Below are positions 1 to 8,498 of a stretch of 13,520 bases of DNA, piece by piece. Source of the DNA: CAYNDB01 sp964395915 (GTDB lineage Bacteria; Nitrospinota_A; UBA7883; JAJRTC01). The notes under the pieces are model-generated. The model was given only the letters and a program-made list of their open reading frames with translations, ran no database searches and had not been told where the DNA came from. The DNA lies in assembly GCA_964395915.1 (NCBI GenBank), contig CAYNDB010000070.1, positions 1 to 13,520 on the forward strand, in the 5' to 3' direction. The position numbers were made by a program, and so were the translations under genes. Numbering within the stretch: the first letter of the stretch is position 1; each line of letters begins with the position of its first letter.

Positions 1-485
1 TGGCCACAATGATAAACGGGCTGGCTCTTCAGGACTCTCTTGAACAGCTTAATTGCCAGACAAGACTCCTAACGTCGATCGACATACACCAGCTTGCTGA
101 GCCATACGTAAGGCGCAAAGCTATGCGTCACCTTGAAAAAAGGAGAGTTGTCATCTTCGCTGGTGGCACCGGCAATCCGTATTTTACGACAGACACTACA
201 GCCAGCCTGCGGGCAATGGAGATACAAGCGGCTGTGATTCTGAAAGCAACCAAGGTTGACGGTATATACGACGCCGATCCGATGAAAGTAAGCTCCGCCA
301 GAAAATATAAGGAGCTTAAGTTTATTGACGTTCTGAAAAACAACCTCAAGGTTATGGACGCGGCGGCGATATCATTGTGCATGGAAAACAAGCTGCCTAT
401 AATAGTGTTCAACATGACTGTACCTGGAAATATTAAAAGAGCGTTGACCGGCGAAGAAATAGGAACAATTGTCAGGGGAGAATAA
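1..485 (+). CDS. pyrH: UMP kinase, C-terminal part (5' end outside window)
   Basis: PyrH phosphorylates UMP to UDP with ATP in the cytoplasm, the committed step toward UTP and CTP. The window opens inside the gene. The visible 161 or so codons are about the last two thirds of a family protein of roughly 240 residues, and the in-frame sequence at the left edge (ATMINGLALQDSLE) is an internal family motif, so the ATG at 9 is not the real start. The nucleotide-binding segment FAGGTGNPYFTTDTTASLRA and the following KATKVDGIYDADP are diagnostic of bacterial UMP kinase. The C-terminus (FNMTVPGNIKRAL) is also typical. The stop at 483-485 lies one base before the frr start, indicating a shared transcript. 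The order pyrH-frr is conserved widely in bacteria. Confidence 0.96.
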   Translation, partial: ATMINGLALQDSLEQLNCQTRLLTSIDIHQLAEPYVRRKAMRHLEKRRVVIFAGGTGNPYFTTDTTASLRAMEIQAAVILKATKVDGIYDADPMKVSSARKYKELKFIDVLKNNLKVMDAAAISLCMENKLPIIVFNMTVPGNIKRALTGEEIGTIVRGE

Positions 486-486
486 T

Positions 487-1044
487 ATGTTACAGGCCTT
501 GTTCGATGAGAACAAACACAAGATGGATGTGACAATCGAGCATCTTGGGAAAGAGTTTGCCGGTGTGAGGACAGGAAGAGCGGCCACTGGCCTGCTGGAC
601 TCTATCACCATCGACTACTATGGGACGGAGACGCCATTAAAACAGGCGGCCAACGTATCGGCCCCGGACCCTATGACCTTGAGCATACAGCCATGGGACA
701 TAAGCCTTCTCCCAGCTATCGAAAAAGCGATCATGCTTTCCGATCTCGGCCTTACACCTTCAAACGACGGTAAAGTTGTCCGCATAAACATTCCTGCCCT
801 GACCGAGGAAAGACGAAAAGAGCTTACCAAGCATGTAAAAAAAATAGCGGAGGACTCCAAAATAGCGTTGAGAAACGTACGGCGAGAGGGCCTGGAGAAA
901 ATAAAGAAGATGGAAAAAAACAAGGAAATCTCTGAAGACGAAGCCCGCAAGGGAGGGGAAACAATTCAGAAGCTCATCAACGAGCATATTTCCGTCATAG
1001 ATAAAATGGCCGCCGAAAAAGAAAAAGAAGTTATGGATCGGTAA
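487..1044 (+). CDS. frr: Ribosome recycling factor
   Basis: RRF splits post-termination ribosomes together with EF-G and works in the cytoplasm. The protein is 185 residues, exactly the usual family length. The N-terminal KHKMDVTIEHLGKEFAGVRTGRA, the central VSAPDPMTLSIQPWD and INIPALTEERRKEL, and the charged helical C-terminus (KEISEDEARKGGETIQKLI) are typical of the three-helix-bundle and beta-domain architecture. I chose the ATG at 487 because a good Shine-Dalgarno (aggggag, 474-480) sits six bases upstream. An in-frame TTG at 469 would add six residues overlapping the end of pyrH and is less likely. The gene lies between pyrH (1 bp gap) and uppS (21 bp gap), so it is probably cotranscribed with both. 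Confidence 0.97.
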   Translation: MLQALFDENKHKMDVTIEHLGKEFAGVRTGRAATGLLDSITIDYYGTETPLKQAANVSAPDPMTLSIQPWDISLLPAIEKAIMLSDLGLTPSNDGKVVRINIPALTEERRKELTKHVKKIAEDSKIALRNVRREGLEKIKKMEKNKEISEDEARKGGETIQKLINEHISVIDKMAAEKEKEVMDR

Positions 1045-1065
1045 ACCTTTTCTACATTCTTGCGC

Positions 1066-1827
1066 ATGTCCACTGAAAACCTTATCTCAAATATAGACCC
1101 CACACGGCTGCCAGGTCATATCGCTATAATAATGGATGGAAACGGGCGCTGGGCCAAGCAAAGGAAACTTCCGCGCGCGGTAGGTCATCGCGCCGGTGTG
1201 AAGGCTGTGGACAGAGTTGTGACATTCTGCCGTGAAACTGGTATAAAGGCTCTGACCTTGTACTCTTTCAGCTCGGAAAACTGGCTCCGGCCGGAGAACG
1301 AGGTGAGTGTTCTGATGAAAATACTAAAAGATTATTTGGGCAGGGAGCTTGCCAGAATGCTGAAAGAGGACATAAGGTTCAACGTAATCGGCAGGCTGGA
1401 GGATTTACCCGGCTTCGCTAAGGAAGCGGTGACGGACGCCATGATTAAAACTAAAAATAATGACGGTATGACCCTGACCCTGGCCCTGTCATATGGCGCA
1501 AGGGATGAAATCATGCGGGCTGTGAAAAAAATTGGGCTGGATATTTCCAATGGGTTGATCCGCCCGGATGAAATCGATGAAGAGAAAATATCTTCCTACC
1601 TCGACACTAAAGACTTGCCAGACCCCGATCTGTTGATCAGAACCAGCGGGGAGCTTAGAATAAGCAATTTCATGCTGTGGCAGGTCGCTTACACCGAAAT
1701 GTTTTTCAGCGAAAAGTTATGGCCGGATTTCGGAGCCTACGACATTGCGGAGGCGATAATTTCTTACCAGAACAGAGAGCGCCGCTTCGGCAAAACCACA
1801 GAACAGCTGACCGGCGGAAAAGGCTGA
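1066..1827 (+). CDS. uppS: Undecaprenyl diphosphate synthase (isoprenyl transferase)
   Basis: This cis-prenyltransferase condenses isopentenyl diphosphate units onto farnesyl diphosphate to make C55 undecaprenyl diphosphate, the carrier lipid for peptidoglycan and other surface glycans. The 253-residue protein carries HIAIIMDGNGRWAK near its N-terminus, where the Asp at residue 24 is the conserved Mg2+/diphosphate ligand. It also has LTLYSFSSENWLRP, LSYGARDEI and the C-terminal DLLIRTSGELRISNF with LWQVAYTEMFF, together forming the five conserved family regions. I chose the ATG at 1066 over an in-frame TTG at 1060. No clear Shine-Dalgarno precedes either, so translation may be weak or coupled to frr. 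The gene ends six bases before cdsA. Confidence 0.97.
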   Translation: MSTENLISNIDPTRLPGHIAIIMDGNGRWAKQRKLPRAVGHRAGVKAVDRVVTFCRETGIKALTLYSFSSENWLRPENEVSVLMKILKDYLGRELARMLKEDIRFNVIGRLEDLPGFAKEAVTDAMIKTKNNDGMTLTLALSYGARDEIMRAVKKIGLDISNGLIRPDEIDEEKISSYLDTKDLPDPDLLIRTSGELRISNFMLWQVAYTEMFFSEKLWPDFGAYDIAEAIISYQNRERRFGKTTEQLTGGKG

Positions 1828-1833
1828 TCCCCC

Positions 1834-2625
1834 GTGACACGGGTTGCCAGTGGCTTCGTTTTGGCTTTGTCGGCCATAGCGCTTCTTTTCCTGGGATCGC
1901 CTGACCTTTTCTTTTTCGTCATTGCCGCAGTCATTGGCATTTGCCTTTTTGAGCTGTACACCATGCTTGAGACCGGTGGGCGGCCTTCGTTGAAAATATT
2001 AGGAATAGTTGTCGGACCGGCCCTGTGTGGATTGATCTACTTCGGCTCACCCGCGCAAATAATGGTCTATGTTGGAATAGTCCCGGTAATATTGTTCGCA
2101 TCGGCGATTCTTTCCGGCGGAGAAAGAACGGCGGAAAAGGCTTTGAACACAATTTTCGGCATATTCTATGTCGCGGTGACTCTATCCACACTTGTGTTAA
2201 TCCGCAAAGAGCCGGATGGTAATCTTTATATAATAATGCTAATCAACGCAACCGCATTTGGCGATATCTTCGCATATTACACCGGCCGCCTTTTGGGGAA
2301 ACGAAAGCTTGCGCCACAGATCAGCCCGAATAAGACAGTGGAAGGCTTTGCAGGAGGCCTTGTCGGAGCTGTTATAGGAGCTACAATCATAATGTTCGTG
2401 TTGCTCCCTGATTTAAAAATTCAACATGCGATAGCGACCGGATTAATCGCAGGGCTTATAGGCCCCGTTGGAGACCTTGCCGAATCGGCGATCAAAAGGA
2501 GCTGTGGGGTAAAAGATTCCGGGCGGATAATCCCCGGTCATGGCGGCCTCCTTGACAGAGCGGACAGTCTAATGTTTTGCGGAGCGGCGTTTTACGCCTA
2601 TTTCAGGCTTGCGCTTCTACCATGA
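1834..2625 (+). CDS. cdsA: Phosphatidate cytidylyltransferase (CDP-diglyceride synthase)
   Basis: CdsA is an integral membrane enzyme that converts phosphatidic acid and CTP to CDP-diacylglycerol, the precursor of all bacterial phospholipid headgroups. The protein is 263 residues, normal for the family, and is mostly hydrophobic with about seven or eight membrane segments starting at once (VLALSAIALLFLG). The C-terminal signature is complete: SAIKRSCGVKDSGRIIPGHG followed by GLLDRAD, matching the family pattern S-x-x-K-R-x4-K-D-x-x-x-x-x-P-x-H-G-G-x-x-D-R-x-D. The start is a GTG at 1834, six bases after the uppS stop, with an AAGG about 11 bases upstream. The stop overlaps the dxr start in an ATGA arrangement, indicating translational coupling. 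Confidence 0.96.
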   Translation: MTRVASGFVLALSAIALLFLGSPDLFFFVIAAVIGICLFELYTMLETGGRPSLKILGIVVGPALCGLIYFGSPAQIMVYVGIVPVILFASAILSGGERTAEKALNTIFGIFYVAVTLSTLVLIRKEPDGNLYIIMLINATAFGDIFAYYTGRLLGKRKLAPQISPNKTVEGFAGGLVGAVIGATIIMFVLLPDLKIQHAIATGLIAGLIGPVGDLAESAIKRSCGVKDSGRIIPGHGGLLDRADSLMFCGAAFYAYFRLALLP

Positions 2626-3779
2626 AAAAAATAACTGTTCTTGGCTCCACAGGATCGATCGGGCTAAATGCTCTGAAAATTATCGAAGACAATTCGGATC
2701 GTTTCAGCGTCGCCGCTTTGGTTGCTCGGTCGAGCTTAAAAAAACTGGCGGCCCAGATAGAACAATTCCGGCCTCGCATGGTATCAGTAGCGAACAAGGA
2801 AAAAGCCAAAGCCCTGAGGGCGATGGTCAAACGTAGAGTCAAGATCGTATACGGAGTTGAGGGCGCCGTTCAATGTTCAGCAGATTCCGGAGCCGATATG
2901 GTTCTCTCCGCAATGGTGGGAGCGGCCGGGCTTGCCCCTACGCTTGCCGCGCTAAAAGCTGGTATAGACGTAGCCCTTGCCAACAAGGAAACGATGGTGA
3001 CAGCGGGAGAGCTTGTGGTAAAAGAGGCCAGAGCGGGTAAAGCTCGTATAATTCCTGTAGACAGCGAACATTCCGCCATTTTTCAGGCGCTGCGCGGTGA
3101 AAAGAAAAAAAATGCGCGCAAGCTGATACTTACGGCGTCCGGCGGCCCTTTCCTGCGACGACCTCTGAGAACAATGAAAGATATAACAGTTAAAGAGACT
3201 TTAAACCATCCGAACTGGAGCATGGGACAGAAAATCACTATCGATTCCGCGACAATGATTAACAAAGGTTTCGAAGTCATCGAGGCCAGGTGGCTTTTCA
3301 ATATACCATTGGAAAAAATAGAAGTCGTCGTCCACCCTGAAAGCATTATTCACTCGATGGTGGAGTTTCACGACTCTTCTATTATAGCCCAACTAGGCAT
3401 ACCGGATATGCGAACTCCGATAGCCTTCGCCCTCAGCTATCCTGAAAGACTTGAACTGAATGTTGAAAGCCTTGATCTGGCAAAAATCGGCAAGCTTACT
3501 TTCGAATCGCCAAACATGAAAAAGTTTCCATCTTTAAAGCTGGCTTACGACGCTCTGAATATGGGCGGATCCGCCCCGGCTGTGTTGAACGCCGCGAACG
3601 AGGTCGCCGTAGAAGCTTTCCTAGTCAAACGGATCAAGTTTATCGATATTCCGCGTGTGATTGAAAAAACATTGGGACTATGCAAACCAGCGCCTGTAAA
3701 CTCGCTTGCCGATGCGCTGGCATGGGACAACTGGGCCAGAAGTAAGGCCACGGAATTTATCAAAAATTCATCCCTGTAA
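2622..3779 (+). CDS. dxr: 1-deoxy-D-xylulose 5-phosphate reductoisomerase
   Basis: Dxr converts DXP to 2-C-methyl-D-erythritol 4-phosphate using NADPH and a divalent metal, the second step of the MEP isoprenoid pathway. The protein has 385 residues, a typical length. Visible motifs are the NADPH-binding GSTGSIG (residues 8-14), ALANKETMV, the metal ligands Asp147 and Glu149 in PVDSEHSA, and HPNWSMGQKITIDSATMINK with Asn214, Lys215 and Glu218 corresponding to the E. coli active-site Asn227, Lys228 and Glu231. The C-terminal HPESIIHSMVEF is also present. The ATG at 2622 overlaps the cdsA stop by four bases. A longer in-frame extension to 2577 lies within cdsA and was discarded. In many bacteria rseP follows dxr, but here a glycosyltransferase does. 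Confidence 0.97.
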   Translation: MKKITVLGSTGSIGLNALKIIEDNSDRFSVAALVARSSLKKLAAQIEQFRPRMVSVANKEKAKALRAMVKRRVKIVYGVEGAVQCSADSGADMVLSAMVGAAGLAPTLAALKAGIDVALANKETMVTAGELVVKEARAGKARIIPVDSEHSAIFQALRGEKKKNARKLILTASGGPFLRRPLRTMKDITVKETLNHPNWSMGQKITIDSATMINKGFEVIEARWLFNIPLEKIEVVVHPESIIHSMVEFHDSSIIAQLGIPDMRTPIAFALSYPERLELNVESLDLAKIGKLTFESPNMKKFPSLKLAYDALNMGGSAPAVLNAANEVAVEAFLVKRIKFIDIPRVIEKTLGLCKPAPVNSLADALAWDNWARSKATEFIKNSSL

Positions 3780-3797
3780 AAAATAGCGTTTAACACG

Positions 3798-4907
3798 ATG
3801 AACGTACTGCACATTCTTTTTTCCAAAGGCTGGGGTGGGCTGGAGAGATACGCCATAGAACAGGCCAGCGCAATGTCGAAAAGAGGGTTCAACGTTTCTT
3901 TTTCAAGAAGAAGCGGTTCCGATACAGCGAAAGCTTTAAAAGCATTGGACTTCCCTGGAGAGGAGTTTGATCCGATAAAATATATTGATATACGAACGAT
4001 TCTCCATATCCGTAAATTAGTTAAAGAACAGAATGTGGAAATAGTTCATGCGCATCAATCGGCCGACCTTGGGCTGATCGCCCCCGCCCTATGGAATATG
4101 CCGAAAGTACGGCTGATTTTCTATAGCAACATGCAAACCCCGAAACCGAAAAAAGACCTTTATCACCGCATGGAATATGGCAGGGTCGACCGTGTCATCA
4201 CACTTTCTGAAGCGATGAAAAAAAACGCTATCGAAAACCTGCCGGTGGCTCCGGAAAAGGTCATCGCGATAAACTATGGCCTTAACGTTGATAAATTCGA
4301 TCCGGACAAAACATTGAAAGGGGCGTTGCGACAAAGATTTGAAATAGACGAGACAAGTCCGCTGATCGGCGTATTGGGAAGGCTGGACCCTTCAAAAGGG
4401 CAGATGGAGATGATAGAAGCCATGGCCGCGATATTGAAAAAACAGCCGACGGCGACTCTTATTTTCATAGGAGACGAGACACCGGAGATGAAGGGAAGAT
4501 ACAAGCCTTTGCTGGAAAGAAGGGTGAAAGAGCTTGATCTTGCGGGCAATGTAATCTTTGCAGGACTCTATGAGAATCCCGCTTCCGCTCTTGTCGACCT
4601 GGATGTCTACGTGATGTCATCTCATTCAGAAACGTTTGGCATGAGCACATTGGAAGCTATGATGATGAGACGGGCCATCGTCGGAACAGACGCAGGCGGC
4701 ACGCCGGAGTTGCTCGATTTTGGAGAATGCGGCCTGCTGGCGGAGCCACGAAATCCAGCTTCCTTCGCCGAGAATATTTTGCGCCTTTTAGAAGATTCGT
4801 CATTGCGTGAAAAGTTTTCTTCCAACGCAAGGAGAAAGGCCGTTGAGTCGTTCAACCGTAAACGGTCTATGGATATGATTGAGGCTTTGTATAAGAACGA
4901 AATTTAG
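3798..4907 (+). CDS. GT4-family (GT-B fold) glycosyltransferase
   Basis: This 369-residue protein is a retaining GT-B glycosyltransferase of the GT4 type, which transfers a sugar from a nucleotide-sugar donor. The N-terminal acceptor domain begins with MNVLHILFSKGWGGLERYAI, whose glycine-rich GG-x-E loop is usual in GT4 enzymes. The C-terminal donor domain has GVLGRLDPSKGQ (residues 191-202) and the E-x7-E motif Glu278 to Glu286 in SETFGMSTLEAMM, followed by GTDAGGTPELL. No signal peptide or membrane helix is seen, so it is probably a cytoplasmic or peripheral membrane enzyme acting on LPS, a capsule or another lipid-linked glycan. The donor and acceptor cannot be read from the sequence. It starts 18 bases after dxr without a clear Shine-Dalgarno and is probably the last gene of this operon. 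Confidence 0.9.
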   Translation: MNVLHILFSKGWGGLERYAIEQASAMSKRGFNVSFSRRSGSDTAKALKALDFPGEEFDPIKYIDIRTILHIRKLVKEQNVEIVHAHQSADLGLIAPALWNMPKVRLIFYSNMQTPKPKKDLYHRMEYGRVDRVITLSEAMKKNAIENLPVAPEKVIAINYGLNVDKFDPDKTLKGALRQRFEIDETSPLIGVLGRLDPSKGQMEMIEAMAAILKKQPTATLIFIGDETPEMKGRYKPLLERRVKELDLAGNVIFAGLYENPASALVDLDVYVMSSHSETFGMSTLEAMMMRRAIVGTDAGGTPELLDFGECGLLAEPRNPASFAENILRLLEDSSLREKFSSNARRKAVESFNRKRSMDMIEALYKNEI

Positions 4908-4945
4908 TGGATCATAAACTCTGCCCGTTCGGCGTAGTAGATCAT

Positions 4946-6148
4946 TTATGTGCTGTATTCCGCATTTATCCGCACATAGTCGTATGACATATCACAAGTC
5001 CACACCTGCGTTGTGGCTTTTCCCGCGCCAAGGTCTATTGATATAGTGATATCTTTCTTTTTCATTTTCGCCGCTACCTTCGCTTCAGATAACGCGTTTG
5101 CCGGCTCACCCTTCTTGTATAAAGTGACGCCGCACATTTTCAACGAAATAGCGGACAGCTCCACAGGAACGCCAGCGTAACCAACAGCCGCCATTATCCT
5201 GCCCCAGTTTGGGTCTTCTCCAAACATGGCGGTCTTCACCAGGCTTGATTTTGCCACGCTCATCGCCACTTTAATGGCCGCTGTTTCCGTTTTCGCCCCT
5301 GTCACCTCCACCGTTATAAATTTCGTGGCGCCTTCACCGTCACGAGCCATTTCTTTTGCAAGCGTTACGCAAACTTCAGTAACCTTGTCCAGCAGTTTAG
5401 AGTAGTTTTTCCCAGACGGCTTTTCGATGGGCGCAGCTCCAGAGGCGCCGTTGGCCATGAGCACATACATATCGTTCGTGCTGGTGTCACCATCCACGGT
5501 TACCCTGCTGAACGACGCCTCGTTTGAACGTTTGACGATATCTTTCAATACAGGGCGAGTGACTGTAGCGTCGGTCATGATAAACGCCAGCATAGTTGCC
5601 ATGTTCGGGTGAATCATGCCGGAGCCTTTCGCGCACCCACCGACAACAACTTGCTTTGAACCTATGGCAAGTTTTACCGCCGCCTCTTTTTTTACAAGGT
5701 CGGTGGTCATGATAGCCTCAGCCGCGTCACTCCCTCCTCCCGGCCGAAGGTATGGTGTCAGGTTGCAGATACCTCTCTCGATTTTTTCTATCGGTAACGG
5801 CGCGCTAATCTTTCCGGTGGAAGCCACAAGTATCTGTCTCTCTGGAATTTTCAGACACTCGGCTGTCGCCATAACCATTCTTTTTGCGTTCTCATAATCG
5901 TTTTGCGCAAGGACGTTGGCGTTACCGGAGTTAATTACGATAGCCCTTGTGTACGGCGATCTTAAATGTTCCCGGCTCACAACTACAGGAGCCGCTTTCA
6001 CCAGATTTTTCGTCAACACGCCATATGTGATAGCTGGCCTGTCGGATAGTATGATGGCAAGGTCTTTGGCGCCACTTGATTTAACTCCGCAATGAGAGCC
6101 TGCGGCAAGAAAGCCTTTCGGCGCCGTCACCCCGCTTCTTTTCGCCAT
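4946..6148 (-). CDS. argJ: Bifunctional ornithine acetyltransferase / N-acetylglutamate synthase
   Basis: ArgJ moves the acetyl group from N-acetylornithine to glutamate (the cyclic arginine pathway); some members also make N-acetylglutamate from acetyl-CoA. The precursor self-cleaves at a conserved Ala-Thr bond. Here that site is KGSGMIHPNMATMLAF, with Thr185 as the new N-terminal nucleophile. Other family marks are AIVINSGNAN near residue 70, VDGDTSTND, GEDPNWGRIMAA and the C-terminal YVRINAEYST. The length of 400 is usual. After NSGNAN the common Cys-Thr-Gly is replaced by VLAQ, a family variation that I cannot interpret for the second activity. The start codon overlaps the last base of the argC stop (TAATG), so the two genes are translationally coupled. 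Confidence 0.96.
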   Translation of the reverse strand: MAKRSGVTAPKGFLAAGSHCGVKSSGAKDLAIILSDRPAITYGVLTKNLVKAAPVVVSREHLRSPYTRAIVINSGNANVLAQNDYENAKRMVMATAECLKIPERQILVASTGKISAPLPIEKIERGICNLTPYLRPGGGSDAAEAIMTTDLVKKEAAVKLAIGSKQVVVGGCAKGSGMIHPNMATMLAFIMTDATVTRPVLKDIVKRSNEASFSRVTVDGDTSTNDMYVLMANGASGAAPIEKPSGKNYSKLLDKVTEVCVTLAKEMARDGEGATKFITVEVTGAKTETAAIKVAMSVAKSSLVKTAMFGEDPNWGRIMAAVGYAGVPVELSAISLKMCGVTLYKKGEPANALSEAKVAAKMKKKDITISIDLGAGKATTQVWTCDMSYDYVRINAEYST

Positions 6149-7167
6149 TATTTCAGGCCCGTATCTTCCGCAAAACCGTAGCGGGTATTAAAACATTGGA
6201 CAGCCTGACCCGACGCGCCTTTAACTAGGTTGTCTATAGTGGAGGTGATTATCAGCCGCGACTCTTTATCATCAACAGCGACGCTTATTGCGCATCCGTT
6301 CGTCCCCACCACCCATTTCATTTTCGGGAAGCTGTCGTGAACATTCACAAACCGGCTATCGTGATAAAAATCTCTATAAATCGCAAGTATCTTTTCGGCT
6401 GATTGAGGCTCTGTCATTTTCAGGGTTATGGTCGTATAAATTCCTCTTGCAGTCGGAAGCAGAGACGGTATGAACGTTATGCCTAAAGAAGCCCCCGCCA
6501 AAGCCGAAAGCTCCTGCTCCATTTCAGGAGTGTGGCGATGGTTTGGCGCTCCGTACACAAAGAAATCCCCTTCAAGCTCAGTAAACGCATATTCAAGCCC
6601 CGATTTTCTCCCGGAGCCAGATATGCCAGATACGGAAGTTACGATCACAGTAGACCGATCCACCCATTCAGAGCCCACTATTGGCGCAAGCCCCAATATC
6701 GCCGATGTAGGGTAGCAGCCAGGAACGGCAATAAGATCCGCCGACATGATCTTTTCACCATGTATTTCCGGCAGGCCGTACACAGCTTTGTCCAAAAGCT
6801 CTGGCGCGACATGTTTAACGCCATACCATTGACTGTAGACATCGGCGTCTTTCAGCCTGAAGTCCGCGGAAAGGTCGAACACCACATTGGAAGCTTCAAG
6901 CGCTCCGGGGACAATCCCCATCGCCTCTTTGTGCGGCACACAGAGAAAAACAGCGTCACACCGCGCGGCCAACGATTTAATGTTATCATTCCCCTCAAAT
7001 TGAAGAGAGCTTCGGCCGGTGAAGCGGGGAAACGGCGCGGCAAGTTTTTCGCCTTTATACGTATCAGACGTAATAAAAGTCAAATTTGCTTCCGGATGTG
7101 AAAGCAGTATATCGATAAGCTCTTGACCCGTGTAGCCAGCCGCTCCAACAATACCTACGTTTATCAT
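6148..7167 (-). CDS. argC: N-acetyl-gamma-glutamyl-phosphate reductase
   Basis: ArgC reduces N-acetylglutamyl 5-phosphate to the semialdehyde with NADPH, the third step of arginine synthesis. The 339-residue protein begins with the Rossmann motif VGIVGAAGYTGQEL. Its catalytic cysteine is Cys151 in AVPGCYPTSAILGL, and the downstream VSGISGSGRK and GAPNHRHTPEMEQEL contain the substrate-binding and catalytic histidine regions. The ATG at 7167 has GGAG 11 bases upstream. The 56 bases between nhaA and argC are AT-rich and contain a weak promoter-like pair (TTTATG and TACAAT, the latter at 7188-7193, 17 bases apart), so argC-argJ may have their own promoter. No obvious ARG box was recognised. Confidence 0.97.
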   Translation of the reverse strand: MINVGIVGAAGYTGQELIDILLSHPEANLTFITSDTYKGEKLAAPFPRFTGRSSLQFEGNDNIKSLAARCDAVFLCVPHKEAMGIVPGALEASNVVFDLSADFRLKDADVYSQWYGVKHVAPELLDKAVYGLPEIHGEKIMSADLIAVPGCYPTSAILGLAPIVGSEWVDRSTVIVTSVSGISGSGRKSGLEYAFTELEGDFFVYGAPNHRHTPEMEQELSALAGASLGITFIPSLLPTARGIYTTITLKMTEPQSAEKILAIYRDFYHDSRFVNVHDSFPKMKWVVGTNGCAISVAVDDKESRLIITSTIDNLVKGASGQAVQCFNTRYGFAEDTGLK

Positions 7168-7223
7168 CTGAACTTATGCTCCAAGCAATTGTAAATCAAA
7201 AAATATACCACATAAAACAACCG

Positions 7224-8426
7224 TCACTTTTCCTGCGCTTCGGGCGTTTTGCTCGTTCGGATAATCAGGTAGCCTACGACGGCGGATAGAAACGAGCCTA
7301 GCAATATCGCCAGCTTGTCGGCATACTGGAAGGTACTACCGTCCTTAAACGTAAGCGAGTTGATAAACAAACTCATGGTAAAGCCGATGCCTGTAAGCAC
7401 GCAGACGCCGTAGAATTTCATCCAGCCGCTTCCTTTTGGCAGTTGCGCAAACCCCAGCTTTATCGCCAGCCAACTAAAACCGAACACCCCAACCTGCTTA
7501 CCGATGAAAAGACCCAGCATTATACCGAGCGGGACAGGGCCGGCCATATGGCCGAGTGATATACCGTCCAACGCCACCCCGGCGTTTACGAACGCAAAGA
7601 GCGGCAGTATAAAGAACGCGACCCAGTAGTGAAGGTCGTGTTCTATTTCTTTTGCAGGCGAAAACGGAACACCATCCTCCCCTGTCGCATTAAGAGGAAT
7701 GGTGAACGCCAGCGCTACCCCGGCTAGCGTGGCGTGCACGCCCGACTTTAAAACGCTGATCCACAACACAACTCCAACTATGATATACGCCGCTTTCTTG
7801 GCGACGCCAATTCGGTTGAACAAAATCAGGATGGCAAACGCGAAGGCGGCAAACGTGATTGAAAAAAACGACAGGTCGTCCGTGTAAAGGAACCCTATAA
7901 TGACGATTGCCCCGAGGTCGTCGAGGATGGCCAGAGCCATCAGAAATATTTTTAGCGAAAGAGGTACGCGGTCGCCCAGAAGCGACAGGATGCCAAGCGC
8001 AAACGCAATATCGGTCGCGGTCGGTATCGCCCACCCTTTCAGCGCAACCGGATCGGAGTAGTTGAATGCGATATAGATCAACGCTGGTAAGATCACCCCC
8101 CCGGTGGCGGCGAAGCCTGGAAGCGCGACCTGGGAAAGCGACGACAGATGTCCTTCCAGCATCTCCCGTTTCACCTCAAGCCCTATCAGGAGAAAGAAGA
8201 TCGCCATCAGCCCATCGTTGATCCAATGGTAGAGAGTCTTATCGATATGCAGCGCGCCGAAGCGCACCTCGACCGGCGTATACAAAAAAGATTCATACAA
8301 TTCCGAAATAGGCGAGTTCTTGAGCGCCAGCGCGAGAACCGTGACCACGATCAGCAGGATGCCGCTAGACGACTCCTTCTTTATGAAGTCTTCCAGTATC
8401 TTCATGCCGCTCTGTTTTAAAACCAT
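7224..8426 (-). CDS. nhaA: NhaA-type Na+/H+ antiporter
   Basis: NhaA exports Na+ (or Li+) in exchange for protons across the inner membrane and supports pH and salt homeostasis. The 400-residue protein is close to the family length and has about 12 hydrophobic segments. The ion-binding pair Asp169-Asp170 in LAILDDLGAIVII corresponds to E. coli Asp163-Asp164. Asp139 in PTATDIAFALG corresponds to Asp133, and Lys310 in GLFIGKQVG to Lys300. The early NDGLMAIFFLLIGLEVKRE is the family signature. I chose the ATG at 8426 because AAGGA stands six bases upstream (8433-8437); Met8 is an alternative with a weaker site. The gene sits between rpsI and argC, a position without obvious functional relation, behind a long structured leader. 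Confidence 0.96.
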   Translation of the reverse strand: MVLKQSGMKILEDFIKKESSSGILLIVVTVLALALKNSPISELYESFLYTPVEVRFGALHIDKTLYHWINDGLMAIFFLLIGLEVKREMLEGHLSSLSQVALPGFAATGGVILPALIYIAFNYSDPVALKGWAIPTATDIAFALGILSLLGDRVPLSLKIFLMALAILDDLGAIVIIGFLYTDDLSFFSITFAAFAFAILILFNRIGVAKKAAYIIVGVVLWISVLKSGVHATLAGVALAFTIPLNATGEDGVPFSPAKEIEHDLHYWVAFFILPLFAFVNAGVALDGISLGHMAGPVPLGIMLGLFIGKQVGVFGFSWLAIKLGFAQLPKGSGWMKFYGVCVLTGIGFTMSLFINSLTFKDGSTFQYADKLAILLGSFLSAVVGYLIIRTSKTPEAQEK

Positions 8427-8498
8427 CGTTGATCCTTACCTGTTTTAGAGCCTGTCGGTCATAAAAAATGATGTTTTGCAAGATCCGGATGAATCAAA

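Noticed and set aside
469..486. TTG at 469 as the frr start.
   Set aside because: The ATG at 487 has a well-placed Shine-Dalgarno and gives the canonical 185 residues.
6532..7101. A 189-codon plus-strand open frame inside argC.
   Set aside because: It is antisense to an unambiguous complete argC and has no recognisable motif.
7690..8034. A minus-strand open frame of 114 codons in another frame within nhaA.
   Set aside because: It is arginine- and histidine-rich, typical of a shifted frame of a real gene, and nhaA is intact.
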